A stretch of DNA of 64,000 nt from Elymus sibiricus (taxonomy: Eukaryota; Streptophyta; Magnoliopsida; Poales; Poaceae), in the NCBI GenBank assembly GCA_039707655.1, contig CM077665.1, positions 307,768,486 to 307,832,485 on the forward strand. Reading direction: 5' to 3'. Of this stretch, positions 42,206-55,104 are shown piece by piece. A program made the translations under genes and the position numbers. Each line of letters opens with the position of its first letter. Position 1 is the stretch's first letter. The notes beneath the pieces were generated by a model that saw nothing but the letters and a program-made list of their open reading frames with translations, did no database searches and was not told the DNA's origin.

Positions 42206-43359
42206 GGGTCATTGTCGACCACCTGACCAAGGTAGTCCACTTCATTCCCTTCAAGACCACCTACAGTGGGAACCAACTGGCCAACCTCTGCATCAACCGG
42301 ATCGTGAGCCTCCATGGAGCTCCAAAGGAGATCGTGTCAGACCGATGGACCCAGTTTACCTCAAGGTTCTGGAATAGATTCCAGGAAGCCTTGGGAACCA
42401 AGCTATCTTTCAGCACCGCTTTTCACCCTCAGACCAGAGGACAGATGGATCGTGAGCCTCCATGGAGCTCCAAAGGAGATCGTGTCAGACCGATGGACCC
42501 AGTTTACCTCAAGGTTCTGGAATAGATCCCAGGAAGCCTTGGGAACCAAGCTATCTTTCAGCACCGCTTTTCACCCTCAGACCGAAGGACAGACAGAACG
42601 AGTAAATCAGATACTCGAGGATATGCTTCGTGCTTGTGTTCTGGCATACGGAGCCAAATGGGAAGACTGCTTGTCGTTCGCCGAGTTCTCCTACAACAAC
42701 AACTATCAGTCGAGCCTCCAAATGGCACCATTTGAGGTGTTGTATGGACGCAAGTGTCGTACTCCCCTCAACTGATCAGAGACCGGAGAAGGATTAATCT
42801 TTGGACCAGACATCCTCTAGGAAGCAGAAGAGCAAGTTCAAATCGTTCGAGAATGCCTAGAGACTGCCAAGTCAAGACAGAAGAGCTACGCCGACTCACA
42901 CCGCCGAGACATGAGTTTCCGTGTTGGGAGACTATGTTTATCTTCGAGTCACGCCTCTCAAGGGAACCAAGCGTTTCCATGTCAAGGGAAAGCTCCCACC
43001 AAGATATATCGGCCCCTTCAAGATCACCGACAGGCAAGGAGAAGTTGCCTACCAGCTAGAGCTACCTTCCGAGCTATTTGATGTGCACAATGTTTTCCAC
43101 GTATCATAGCTCCGGAAGTGCCTCCAGGTTCCCAACCGCCCCGACCTCCACAAGGACATCGATCATCAGGCCATCGACCTTCAGCCCGACCTCTCTTATC
43201 GTGAGAGGACCATTCGCATTTTGGATGAAGCTGAACATTGCACCCGAATCCGCACCATCAAATACTTCAAGGTCCAATGGAGCAACCACACTGAAGCGGA
43301 AGCAACCTGGGAACGTGAAGACTACCTTAGATCAGAGTTCCCTTATCTTTTTAGCGCTT
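42206..43359 (+). pseudogene. Chromovirus A pol fragment 3 (integrase core to chromodomain, broken)
   Basis: Continues from 20794 with [14 protein letters not shown] and runs through the integrase core, [19 protein letters not shown] and the chromodomain ([19 protein letters not shown]) to the stop near 43359. It is inactivated by a 148-bp tandem duplication of the integrase core (42301-42596; not a multiple of three), by in-frame stops near 42773, 42818 and 43107, and by a frameshift near 42930. The SDRG motif reads SDRW. More decayed than B, consistent with being the oldest layer. Confidence 0.92.
42301..42596. repeat. 148-bp tandem duplication inside the integrase of A
   Basis: ATCGTGAGCCTCCATGGAGC starts both units (42301 and 42449). 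Only a few differences separate them, so the duplication is much younger than A itself. Confidence 0.95.
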
Positions 43360-43404
43360 AGCCTAGGAATCTCGGGGACGAGATTCTTGTAAGGGGGGTA
43401 GATC

Positions 43405-46400
43405 TGTCACATCCTATGTTGTATCACTTTGTTATCCAATGACTTCATAAAATTTGTACCCAATTAAAACTTTTGAGTGCAAGTGCTTGTTTGAGTTGTT
43501 TGATGTTTGTTTGTTTGGATGATGTGTTCTGGCACTCAAAGGATTCTTCTTCCTCTCTCAACACTCACTTCCTTGACCCAAACCCTTGCCCAATGATCAT
43601 GCCATGTGTAAAGTACCTAAAACTATTTTTATCAAATATTATTTTAGCCAAAAAGCATTTATTCAAATTAGGCTTTACAAAACCCCTGAATTGAGGTTTG
43701 TACTACAAGTCCTCAAATTGGATGGTATGTTTTGCACCAAAGAGTTTATTTGGAACCCACTATATATAAGACTTCCCAAAACCACCAAATATTAATTTTA
43801 AAGATTATTTTACTATTTTATTCAAAGGCTTTTTCTTAAGGCCAGAAATGGTTTTTCATAGGGAAAAATTATTTAAATGCTTTGAAAATATTTGAGAAAA
43901 TTTAGGGAAACTCAGTGGACATATATTTTCCATATGTATGAGTTTCAACACATGGTCATGTTCAACATAATGGGCAAAACTCTTCAAAACCCTTTCTGCT
44001 TAAATCAAGCATTTGAAATATTTCTATAAGAAATATTCTCAATAAATCCAGGAAAATTCTAGCATGTCACACATGATATATGTGATGATCATGCAAAGTT
44101 TCATCTCAATCATCAATGTTTTGATTCACCAAAATATTCCAAAACCCTCTCTGTCCAGAAACAAATTTGAGCAACTTTGCATTGCCAAGTGTTCCCAATT
44201 GACCCCAAACTTTGTGGACATGCTATAATCCCCAAATAATGATACTACACCAAGTGATGCATTTAGGAGATTAGTTTAGCATGACTAGATCTACAGAAAC
44301 CTGATTCTGTTGATTTATAGAGTTTGCAAAGATTGCATTGCCAACTTTATTCGATCATGCTCAAACCTTGTGATCAATCTTATATTTACCTCCTATTTGA
44401 TCCTGTTAAATCTCAATGCAAGTGGGAAAACTTATCTTGCCCAAACACACATCAAATACCTTCTGCCAGAATACTAAGATCAATGATTGAGCCCCTCCCC
44501 TTGTTCTCCTTAGCCCCAAATTTTTACCACAGCACCATGCAATCCCTCCCCACCTCCAGTAAGCTTCCTGGCGCCCAGGTGCATGATTACATGGGGTAAA
44601 ACCTACTTTCCCCCCTGGACAGCCACTTTTCCCCCTTCTCTCAGCTCTCTCTCCCTCCTGGCAAGCTCCAGGGCATCCCATGCCCCTGTTCCCCTTTGTT
44701 TAGCCTTTGCACAGTCAATGGACACTGGTGGACGCGCCAGAGCGCGCCAAAAGACCATCATGCCGGCCAAAGAAATGCTTTGGAGCGCGCCACAGAACAG
44801 GCAGAGGGTTGACTTCGTACCCTGCCCATGCTCTGACCACCTCGAGCCGCCCCCTCGCGCCAGTCGAGGCGCCTCGGCGTCTGCGACACGCTGCCGTGTC
44901 GGGAGCCTCCTCTCCCTCTCTCTCTCTCACCCTCCCCAACGCGTGCCCGACGCCGCCCCATTCGGCCAATGCATGGCCTCGCACGTGCGGCGCGTCTGCC
45001 TCACCCCGCGCCCCTCTCTCGCTTTCTCGCGATGTAGACCAGCCCCAGGAATACCCCAAACGTGCCCCCGTGAGCCGCAACGCCCTCTGGCGATCGCCAC
45101 AACCTCGTCGGCACACGGGCGTTCGGTTGACCGCGGGCTGGCTATTTAAGCCAACCCCGAGTCCATTTCTTCCCTCTGATCTCTCTCCGTCCAAATCGAC
45201 CCCCAGCAGAGCCCCAGCCCTCCTCTTGCTCTCTGTGCTCTGGATCGAGCTCGGCGCCGCCGCCTCGGGCCGTCGTCGATCTCACGGTAGGGCGCCGCTC
45301 CGGTCCCATTCTTCCTCTCTTTGGTATCCCCTCAGTGCCCTGACCATTTCCCCCTTCCTCCCCGGTCGATTTGCAGTCGGAGGCATCGACGGCGACCACC
45401 TCCCAAAGCACCTCTGCCACAGAACCTCGTCGCCGGCGACCCAGGCCTCCATGTCAACCAACTCCGGCACCACCCGAACGGCGGCGGCCTCCCGAGTCCA
45501 TTCCCACCCTCGCCTGACCTTGCCGTGCCCCCGAGCCTCGCCGGTGAGCTCGCCGTCCTCCTTGGACGGGAGGTTGATGACGACCCTAGGGAGGGACCGC
45601 CTGTCAGCCTCCCATCTCTCTCTCCCGCATCTCTCTCCCTCTCTGCCATCGGGCCCTGCCCGTCAGGTTTGAAACCTGACGCGCGCGGGAGCGCTAGGCT
45701 CGGCTGGGCTGGTTTGGCCGACTGGGCCGGCTCGGCCAGCTATTCTGGCCCTATTAGCAGTGGCCCTTTTCTTTTTCTTTTCTGATTAACTCTTCCAAAA
45801 ATTCCACAGATCGAAATAATTGTCCAATTCTAAAAATTCCAACTCCATAAATCTTGTAATATTCTGTAGTATTTAATAATGCCATTTGTGAAATTTTTTT
45901 GAAAATATTTTATGTACTGGATTTATTTAAAACCTAGATTTAAGTATTCTTAGTCTGTGTTAAAATAGTTTTCAAAAACAAATTCACTTCAAAACCAGAG
46001 ACAACTATTTTTAGTTTCTATTGTAGTATTTTACAGAGTAGGGTAACATTTTAGAAGTAGATTATGTTCTCTGTTTTTGATGTGTTCTTATTTTTGCGCG
46101 TTAATATTGCGACGATAGAATGCGTTGTTGAAGAGGGACTTGGACCCGAAGGCTTTGAAGACCCCGAAGACTTTGTTGAGCCAGGCAAGCAGCCCTTTGG
46201 CCATGTTTAAGAAACCACTTATTGCATGGCATATAGCACTTCATTTTGTTATGATGATCATGATGATGTGGTGACCACTTTGGTGGATGCCTCTGTTACT
46301 TTTCCGTTGATACTTGCATCGTGCATGACCCTACCTTCATATGAGGGTTGTGCGGGTGGGAAGTAGATAGGATGCTTAAGTAGTTGCTACGCAAATGGGA

Positions 46401-46661
46401 CGGGAATATGCATGGTGTTGGAAACAAATGCTTTCAAAGACTTTTCGAAAACCCCGGCGGGTGCCACTAATGCCCGAGGGAGATGATGTTGGGCTAGGTA
46501 ACCACTTGAGAAAGAAGTGGTGTACCGAGGCAAGTTGTGTGTGTGTGTGTTTTCGAAAACGGATTAGATTTAAGATTTGCTGATCGTCCCAACCTTACAT
46601 GTACGACCACGCTACCCCTATATGGGAAGGGGCTTTGTTGACTACCTTGGTCGATGCTAGC
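43405..46661 (+). repeat. 3' LTR of chromovirus A, cut by element 4
   Basis: Begins TGTCACATCC after the PPT AAGGGGGGTAGATC and runs parallel (inverted) to the B LTR: for example 46490-46655 matches the complement of 31760-31925. It stops at 46661 where element 4 begins; the last ~1 kb of this LTR should lie beyond the window. A TATTTAAG box lies at 45143-45150. Considerably diverged from the B LTRs. Frames open in the GC-rich part (44583-45785) are not supported as genes. Confidence 0.88.
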
Positions 46662-47547
46662 TGTCGGCGTTCTGGGATCGGGAGTACCCAGACCTGCCTG
46701 CCTGCGGCCCAGCGAGTGGCCCGCCACGACGGCCTGATATGGCCCCGCAACGAGCCCCTCAAGTCAAGACCCCCGCGAGAGCTCCCACCTCGCGAGGAGA
46801 GCAAACCAAGACCTCCGGAGAAGCGGCATCCCCTCAGGCTGCCTCCCGAGGAGCGGAGATTCCTATGCAAGTACCCGGCCTCATGAGGCCGGGGCGACGT
46901 GGGTTCTGACGGTAGAGCCAGGCGGGCGCTAGCGGGCACAGAAGGAGGACAGTTTCCTCTTTCATGATAAGGAGTCAAGGACGTACGCAGGTTCCCAAGG
47001 AACCCCCCAAAGGCTTCCTTCCTAGTGCAAGAGAACCGAGACCACGAGCTCGGCAGGACGGATGTCATCCCAGAGCCCACCGCCGCGTCACCCCCGGAAG
47101 CTTTGCAGGCGAAGACCACTTTTAGTCAGGATAGGATGTACTTCTTGTCCCCTTTCAAATTTGGCCGTTGTGGGATCCCTTACCGCCTGTGCGATAAGGG
47201 AAGAGGACCGTGGCCACTATAAAAAGGGACTAGCTCCGATCATAGAAGGCAGGTTGCACACACCAGTTCATCACTGCCAAGAGCCCTCGTGAGGCCATCC
47301 AGCCACTGTACTAGTTCATCCTTAGCCTCCTCGAGAGGCCAATCCACCGCAAAGCAAGAGTAGGGTTTTCCACCGCAAGGTGGCCTGAACCTTGGTAAAT
47401 CTCTGAGTCCATCTCCTTCCCTGCTCACACTCATTCGACGCAGCTAGGCCGTAGGGCGACGGGCTTGGGACTTCAAGCCGGTTGAGATCTTCGCACACGC
47501 CCCAGTGTTCGAACCTTGTTTGGTTTTGTGGAGCCCAGATTCCGACA
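46662..47547 (+). repeat. 5' LTR of element 4 (886 bp)
   Basis: TGTCGGCGTTCTGGG to TTCCGACA, with a TATAAAAAG box at 47218-47226. Related to but clearly diverged from the element 2 LTR. Confidence 0.9.
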
Positions 47548-47569
47548 TTTGGCGCGCCAGGTAGGGGCG
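47548..47569 (+). other. Primer-site region of element 4
   Basis: TTTGGCGCGCCAGGTAGGGG immediately follows the LTR, as in element 2. Confidence 0.75.
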
Positions 47570-47617
47570 TGTCGAAATCTTTCTCCGGTTCCACCCCGTC
47601 TCAGCTCCGTCGCTCCC

Positions 47618-49523
47618 ATGGACGACGCCCGCCGAGTTCGTGCCAGGTGCCGGGCCGCTCGCGTCACCCAGACGGCGCCCGTGGGCCACGGCGTCCCGCG
47701 CCGCTCCATCTCTCCGGCAGCCAACGCTGCCACCGGCCTGGCCGCTCAAGAGCAGTAGGACTCGTCATTGCCACCCTCCATGCAGCGCGACGGCTACACC
47801 GCCACTCCGTCCCCTGTTCCTATCACGGCGTCGTCCTCCCACTCCCGCCGCGGACCGGCGAACGCACCGACTGCGCTGCTCATGGTGCGCGAGCTGCTGC
47901 GTTACCGCCCCACCAACGACCGCTACGAAGACTGGCTTGGCCGCATCGCCGAGCTCGTCGACGCCGCCGGCGAAGCCCCGGCGCCCTCCCACTCGCTTCA
48001 TCCCCAGCCCTTCCAGGCGGGCGACATGGCCCACGGCGCGCCTCCTCCGCTGGTCCTGCAAAGCGCCGACCTTGAGCCTAGATGCGAGGCACGCCCCCGC
48101 GACCAGCCACACACGGCACCAGCGCGCGCACGAGACGGGGTGAGCTGCCAGGTGATGCCGCGGCCGCAAGCTAACGAGCGTGCGCTCCGCCCGCCGCAGC
48201 GCCAGCATCAAGACCGTGCACCGTTGGAGGTTGCGGCGGACGGACATCAAGACCAGGCTCCTCCCGTCCATGCTGTGCCTGAGAGCGAAGCGGCCTGCCG
48301 TGCCTTCACCTCGGAGCTGCGCCGCCTCGTCTTGCCCAGCAAGTTCAAGCCGGACCTCCCTCCGCGCTACGACGGCACCGCCGACCCAGCAGAGTTCCTC
48401 CAGCTCTACTCGCTGCGCATCGAGGCGGCAGGCGGTGGCGACAAGGTCATGGCGAACTGGTTCCTCATGGCTCTGAAGGATGGCGCCCGCTCCTGGCTCC
48501 TCAACCTCCCGAAGGAATCGATCTCCTCCTGGGACGAACTTCGCGAGCACTTCACCGCCAACTTCCAGGGCACCCGGGACCGCCCCCCAGCGGTGAGCGA
48601 CCTGCGGCGCGTGAAGCAGCAGGAGGGAGAGACTCTGCACAAGTACATACAACGCTTCATGAGCGTCCGCCTCAAGATTCAGAAGGCGTCGGATGAAGCC
48701 ATCATCTCGGCGTTCACCGATGGTGTCAGGGACCTCAGGATGAGAGAGGAGCTCGCCATCCACGATGACATGTGCTCTGCCCTGGAGATGTTCAACCTGG
48801 CGAACAAGTGCGCGAAGGCCAAGGCGGGCCGCCTTTCCCTCCGTGAGCTTTCGGAGGCAAACCTTGAAGACAAGAAGGCCAAGTCCAAGGAGGTGAAACG
48901 CAAGAACCCCACCGTTCTGGCAGCCGAGCCTGAGGCAAAGCGCGGTCGAGACCAGGAAGAACCCCTCAAGAGCAACCGCACGTTCTGCATTTTCCACTAC
49001 ACCAACACCCACAGCACCAGCGACTGCCAAGAGCTCAGGGAGCTCCGTGACGAGCGCCTCGGTCGCCGCCCCGAGCGCGGTGGCCGTGGAGGAGGCCGCA
49101 ACGGGGGCCGACGGGACCACCGTGATTCACGACAGGACTGGCGCGACCAGCCTCGCGATGACCGCTGGCGTGGTGAGCCTCCTGACGGACCCTGGCGCGA
49201 CGAGCCCCGGGAGGCCCGTCCTCGGTACAGGGCCGGCATCCCTCCGCTGCCACTGCCACCAAGGAGGAACGAAGACGATAGGCAGGACGATGGGGCTGGG
49301 GGCTTCCAGGAGCCCCATGCGGTTGCCTGCATCCTGGGAGGGGCTCAAGCTCCAGCCTCACACCGCATATTCAAGCAGTTCTCTCGCGAGGTGAACGCCG
49401 CCCACCCGAAGCTCAAGGCCACGCGTCCCCTTAAGTGGTCGAAGTGGGCCATCACCTTCGACTCCAAGGACCAACTCAAGTGCTCAGCTGCCGCATGCGC
49501 GCTCCCTTTGCTCTGCACACCCA
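47618..49523 (+). pseudogene. Gag and protease lead of element 4, split by element 3
   Basis: The frame starts ATG 47618 (MDDARRVRARCRAARV). A TAG at 47756-47758 replaces a Gln codon present in element 2; after it the frame is open to the element 3 insertion point. It includes the Retrotrans_gag region (KFKPDLPPRYDG, FTANFQGT), the C-x2-H-x4-H-x4-C motif CIFHYTNTHSTSDC, an RDDRW-type repeat tract and the start of the protease module (ending LLCTP). The protein resumes in the same frame at 56787. The nonsense sites differ from those of element 2, so each copy was inactivated separately. Confidence 0.88.
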
Positions 49524-51176
49524 TGATGTCTACTACGCAACTTTATTCTTATAGACTTTGTTGGGCCTCCAAGCGTAGAGTTTTGTAGGACAGTAGCAAT
49601 TTTCCCTCAAGTGGATGACCTAAGGTTTATCAATCCGTGGGAGGTGTAGGATGAAGATGGTCTCTCTCAAACAACCCTGCAATCAAATACAAGAAATCTC
49701 ATGTGTCCCCAACACACCCAATACAATAGCATATTGTATAGGTGCACTAGTTCGGCGAAGAGATGGTGATACAAGTGTAATATGGATGGTAGATATAGGT
49801 TTTTGTATTCTAAAAATATAAAAACAGCAAGGTAGCAAGTAACAAAAGTGAGCACAAACGGTATTGCAATGCTTGAAAACAAGGCCTAGGGTCCGTACTT
49901 TCGCTAGTGCAATCTCTCAAAAATGCTAATATAATTGGATCACATAACCATCCCTCAACGTGCAACGAAGAATCACTCCAAAGTTCTTATCTAGCGGAGA
50001 ACATAAGAAGAATTGTTTGTAGGGTACGAAACCACCTTAAAGTTATCCTTTCCGATCGATCTATTCAAGAGTTTGTACTAGAATAACACCATATGATACG
50101 CATCAACCAACTCTAATGTCACCTAGATACTCCAATGTCACCACAAGTATCCATGACTTAATTATACGATACGCATCAAACAATTTCAGATTCATAATAC
50201 TCAATCCACACAAAGAACCTCAAAGAGTGCCCCAAGATTTCTATCGGAGAAAGTAGGACAAGAACGTGTATCAACCCCTATGCATAGATTACCCCAATGT
50301 CACCGCGGGAATCCGCAAGTTGAGTACCAAAACATATATCAAGTGAATCAATTGAACACCCCATTGTCACCACGGGTATCCGCATGCAAGACATATATCA
50401 AGTGTTCTCAGATCCATAAAAGTATTCAATCCGGTAACGAAATCTCAAAGGGAAAACTCAATTCATCACAACTAGATAGAGAGGGAAACACATCATATGA
50501 TCCGACTATATTAACAAAGCCCGTGATACATCAAGATCATGACATCTCAAGAACACGAGAGAGAGAGAGAGAGAGAGATTGAACACATAGCTACTGGTAC
50601 ATACCCTCAGCCCCGAGGGTGGACTACTCCCTCCTCGTCATGGCCTCCGCCGAGATGATGAAGATGGCCACCGGAGATGGATTCCCCTCTCCGGCAGGGT
50701 ATTGGAACGCCTCCAGATTGGTTTTTCGTCGATACAGAGAGTTGCGGCGGCGGAGCGGAGAGTCTAGGGTTATTTTGGATGGTTTCCGAATATTTGGGAA
50801 TTTATAGGCATCGGAGGCGGTTGAGGGGGTGCCCGAGGCGCCCAGCACCCACCAGGCCGCACCAGGGGGCCTCTGGCGCGCCCTGGTGGGGGCTGGCCAC
50901 CCTGGGCCCCCTCTTCTGGTGATCTTTCGCCCATCTGGTTTCTTCTAGTCCATAAAAAATCCACAAAAATCCCCGCAGTGTTTTAGCTCCGTTTGGTACT
51001 GATTTTCTGCGAAGTAAAAAACAAGCAAAAATAGCAACTGGCACTTTGGCACTATGTCAATAGGTTAGTCCCAAAAAATGATATAAAGTTGTAATAAAAT
51101 GATTCTAAAACATCCAAGAATGATAATATAACAGCATGGAACAAGCAAAAATTATAGATACGTTGGAGACGTATCA
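49524..51176 (-). repeat. 3' LTR of element 3
   Basis: TGATGTCTACTACGCAAC to GACGTATCA on the plus strand. The internal GA microsatellite (near 50558-50578) and the GC-rich promoter-side region (50820-50930) are shared with the other copy. Confidence 0.95.
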
Positions 51177-54100
51177 GCATCCCCAAGCTTAATTCATACT
51201 CGTCCTCGAGTAGGTAAATGATAAAAACAGAATTTTTGATGTGGAATGCTGCCTAACATGTTCATCATATTCTTTTCTTCTTTGTATAGCATGTACATTT
51301 GGACTTGTAAATGATTCAAAGCAATAGTCTAGTTTTAACATAGTGACATCAATACTCAAGCATGTCAACAAGCAACCATGTCTTTCAAAATATCAACACT
51401 AAAGAAAGTTATCCCTAACCCATCGTGCTCAATCATTGATCCATTCATGAAACACACTCAAATATTAGCTATGCCCAATGCTCAAGTACGATCATAGTGC
51501 CCCCTAGTTGGTGCTTATAAGAGAAGACGAGACTCAAAGTAAAAAATAAAAATTGCATAAAGTAAATAGATAGGCCCTTCGCAGAGGGAAGTAGGGATTT
51601 GTAGAGGTGCCAGAGCTCAAGGTTTAAATTGAGAGAGAAAAATATTTTGGGTGGCATGCTTTTCCTGTCAACGAAAATGACAAAGTAGCTCACAATACTT
51701 TCCATGCTAAATATATCATAGGCGGTTCCCAAATAGAAAATAAAGATTTTTCCTTTTTCCACCAAACTTTCACTTTCCATGGCGGGCCGTATCCACGGTT
51801 GCCTTCCATACCAACACTGTCCAAGGAATTTATTATTTGACAACATAAAGTAAATAATTTTTCTTTTTCATTTCAGGAATGGGCATCCCTATTACCGCTG
51901 CACTCTCGTGCAATGACAAGTGAATAAACACTCATCTTGAGAATAACACATCTAGCATGGAAAAATATTGGACACTCCCCACCGTTTCATGAGCGGTACG
52001 GGCACACAAAAGAGAAAATTTATTTTGAAAATTTAGAGATGGCACATACAAATTTGCTTGGAATGGCATGGAAATACCGCATATAGGTAGGTATGGTGGA
52101 CTCATAAGGCAAAACTTGGTTTAAGGATTTTGGATGCACAAGTAGTATTTCTACTTAGTACAAATGAAGGCTAGCAAATAGATTGGGAAGCAACCAAACC
52201 AAGAAACGAAAAATCACATAAGTGAGCATTGAACATAACTAACACCGAATCATGCACCACAAGTAGGATGTAACTTCATTGCATAACTATTGACTTTCGT
52301 CATGCATAGGGAATCACAAACCTTAACACCAATATTCCTACTAAGCATAATTACTCATTAACATGAGTCACATATTACTATCATCATGTTTCAAAAATAT
52401 TACAAGGAATCAAGTTTAATTTGTCCAATGATCTTCATGAAAGTTTTTGTTATATCCTCCTTGGATATCTATCACTTTGGGACTAGTTTCATATATTTCC
52501 ATTGCTTTTTAGCAAGCTCAAAAAAATTTAAGTGAAGCACATGAGCAAATGACAAGCTACTCTCAAAAGATATAAGTGAAGATCAATGAGTAGTCAAACA
52601 ATTAAGTAGCTATGTGAGGAATTTCTCTCACAATAAATATTTTCAGATCTGAGTATTTTATTCAAACAACAAGCAAAAGAAAAATAGCACTCCAAGAATA
52701 GCACGCTACATGTGAACGAATAAAAATTTAGGCTCAACATAGGCTAACCGATAATTGTTGATGAAGAGAGGTGGGATGCGTAGCATCCCCAAGCTTAGAT
52801 GCTTGAGACTTCTTGAAATATTTACTTGGGGTGCCTTGGGCATCCCCAAGCTTGAGCTTTTGTATCTCGTTCAATCCTCTCATATCCCGGTTTCACCTAT
52901 TCTCAAAAACTTCATCCACACAAAACTCGAAAACAACTCGTGAGATAGGTTAGTACACATAAGAATAAATCAGCACTTCATGTACTGCCAAGACAAGTTG
53001 CATAATAATTTCAAACATCATCTACTGTTTACTATCATTTCCACAATTTATATCTACCAATATAGGCTATGGAAACTATAGGATAAGCAGATAACAAAAC
53101 TATGACAGCAATCTGTCCAAACAGAACAGTCTGTAGCAATTTATGAAAACAGTGTACTTCTGCAACTCAAACAATTATGAAAATTTAGGACATGCTATAA
53201 ATTTATATAAAAACACTGTGTAAAAATTTCAGAAACTTTCCACGTTCCAGTAAAATATGAAAATTCAAACACTACAGCAAAAGTTTCTGTTTTTACACAG
53301 CACACATCAAAACATGCAATGCAAGCATCCTAAGACAATTCTTGGAACTTTTTATTGAAAAAAAAGATTATAAATAACACCTAACACAGAACAACAAAAT
53401 AGAATGACGCTCTAAGCAAAACTCATATTATGTGACGAATAAAAATATAGCTCTAAGTAAGATATCCCGATAATGTTGGAGACAAAAGAGGGGATGCCTT
53501 CCGGGGCATCCCCAATCTTAGGCGCTTGAGTCTTCCATGGATATTACCTTGGGGGTGCCTTGGGCATCCCCAATCTTAGTTTCTTGTCACTCCTTATTCT
53601 CCTCATATCGGTGTCTCACCAAAAACTTGAAAACTTCAATCACACAAAACTTAACGGAACTTCGTGAGAAGGGTTAGTGTAATAAAGATAAATCATTCAC
53701 TTAGGTACTGTCAAGACAAGATTAATAATTGTTACCACATGATACCTACTGTATTATATCATTCCCATAATTTATATCACTGAATAATAGCTATGGGAAC
53801 ACTAAAACAAGCAAACTATGCATGCAAAATAGAATCTGTCAAAAACAGAACAGTCTTTGAAGATGTGTAGTGTAACCATACTTCCCTGTCTCTAAAAATT
53901 CCGAAAAATTAGGAAAGCCTGAATAATTTGTATATGAAGACTTTGTAAAAATTTCAGATCATTATGAAGCTCCAGTAAAAAATGAAAATTCCTGTACTGG
54001 AGTCAAAACTTTCTGTTTTGGTTCAGCATCAATTCTACTCATCTTGTGAGTCATCCCAAAGGCTTTACTTGGCACTTTATTGAAATAAAAGTCACAAAAC

Positions 54101-54223
54101 ATTATTACTACAATATCTTAGTCATGTGAACACATCAAAACAGAAAGTATAAGTGTTGGGTTGTCTCCCAACAAGCGGTTTTCTTTAATGCCTTTTAGCT
54201 AGGCATGATGATTTCAATGATGC
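51177..54223 (-). other. Element 3 internal non-coding region with an old duplication
   Basis: AT-rich, no gene recognised. A segment of roughly 450 bp is present twice: one around 52690-53180, the other around 53400-53900. Both contain GGGGTGCCTTGGGCATCCCCAA, TATCGG/CGATAATG phrases, and 'CTGTC(C/A)AAA…AGAACAGTCT'. The phrase GCATCCCCAA also abuts the 3' LTR (51177), where its complement TTGGGGATGC acts as the polypurine tract; it recurs at about 52786, 52842, 53507 and 53564. This is a multiplied PPT-like motif. Confidence 0.7.
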
Positions 54224-55009
54224 TCACATAGGAATAGTACCTGAAACATGCAAGGGAGCATCATGAAACACATGAAAAGCACATTTAAGTCTAACCCACT
54301 TCCTATGCATAGGGATTTTGTGAGCGAACAATTTATGGGAGCAAGAATCTTCTAGCATAGGAAGGCAAAACAAGCATAACTTCAAAACTTTGAACACATA
54401 GAGAGAAAACTTGATATTATTGCAATTCCTACAAGCATATGTTCCTCCCTCATAATAATTTTCAGTAGCATCATGAAGGAATTTCACAACATAACTATCA
54501 CAGAAAGCATTATCTTCATGATCCACAAGCATAGAAAATTTGTCACTCTCCACATAAGCAATTTTCTTCTCATTCATAATAGTAGGAGCAAACTCAACAA
54601 AATAACTATCATGAGATACTTGATTGACATAACCACTTTGAATATTAAAAACATGATGACAAGTTTCATGGTTACTATCACTCTTTATATCATACATGTC
54701 ATCATCATAGTCATCATATATAGTAGGCATGTCATTATCATAACAAATTTGCTCATCAAAACTTGGGGGACTAAAAATATCATCTTCATCAAACATAGCA
54801 TCCCCAAGCTTGTGGCTTTGCATATCATTAGCATCATGGATATTCAGAGAATTCATACTAACAACATTGCAAGTATGCTCATCATTCAAGGAATTCTCAT
54901 TAAGTATTTTCATAGTTTCTTCCTCTACCAATTGAGCACAATTTTCCAAATCCTTATTTTCACGAAAGACATTATAAAGACGAAACAAATGATGCAACCT
55001 AAACTCCAT
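54224..55009 (-). CDS. 261-aa ORF of element 3, function unknown
   Basis: An uninterrupted frame starting 95 bases after the primer site (MEFRLHHLFRLYNVFRENKD), the first ORF of the element. It is acidic in the middle (DDYDDDMYDI) and contains Cys/His clusters towards the C-terminus (ACRNCNN, KLCLFCLPMLEDSCSHK, MHRKWVRLKCAF). No Gag core, CCHC knuckle or protease motif is recognised. Its position fits gag or an accessory gene, and its survival without stops in an otherwise non-coding element may mean selection in cis or simply recent insertion. I do not assign a function. Confidence 0.6.
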   Translation of the reverse strand: MEFRLHHLFRLYNVFRENKDLENCAQLVEEETMKILNENSLNDEHTCNVVSMNSLNIHDANDMQSHKLGDAMFDEDDIFSPPSFDEQICYDNDMPTIYDDYDDDMYDIKSDSNHETCHHVFNIQSGYVNQVSHDSYFVEFAPTIMNEKKIAYVESDKFSMLVDHEDNAFCDSYVVKFLHDATENYYEGGTYACRNCNNIKFSLYVFKVLKLCLFCLPMLEDSCSHKLFAHKIPMHRKWVRLKCAFHVFHDAPLHVSGTIPM

Positions 55010-55104
55010 TTTTTTGTAGTTTTCTTTTATAAACCAAACTAGTGATAAAACAAGAAACTAAAAGATTCAATTGCAAGATCTAAAGATATACCTTCAAGCA
55101 CTCA

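Noticed and set aside
44583..45785. Plus-strand frames in the A LTR that could be a host gene
   Set aside because: They fall within the LTR aligned to the B LTR and have no recognisable domain.
47765..49120. 451-codon minus-strand frame opposite element 4 gag (similar frames opposite element 2 gag)
   Set aside because: Opposes a well-supported gag; an open antisense shadow due to GC-rich third positions.
50555..50580. GA microsatellite as a functional site (also 56165-56190 and 61855-61876)
   Set aside because: Simple repeat present in all LTRs of the family; no evidence beyond composition.
52755..52943. Short plus-strand frame in element 3 as a gene
   Set aside because: 62 codons within repetitive non-coding DNA, wrong strand for the element, no motif.
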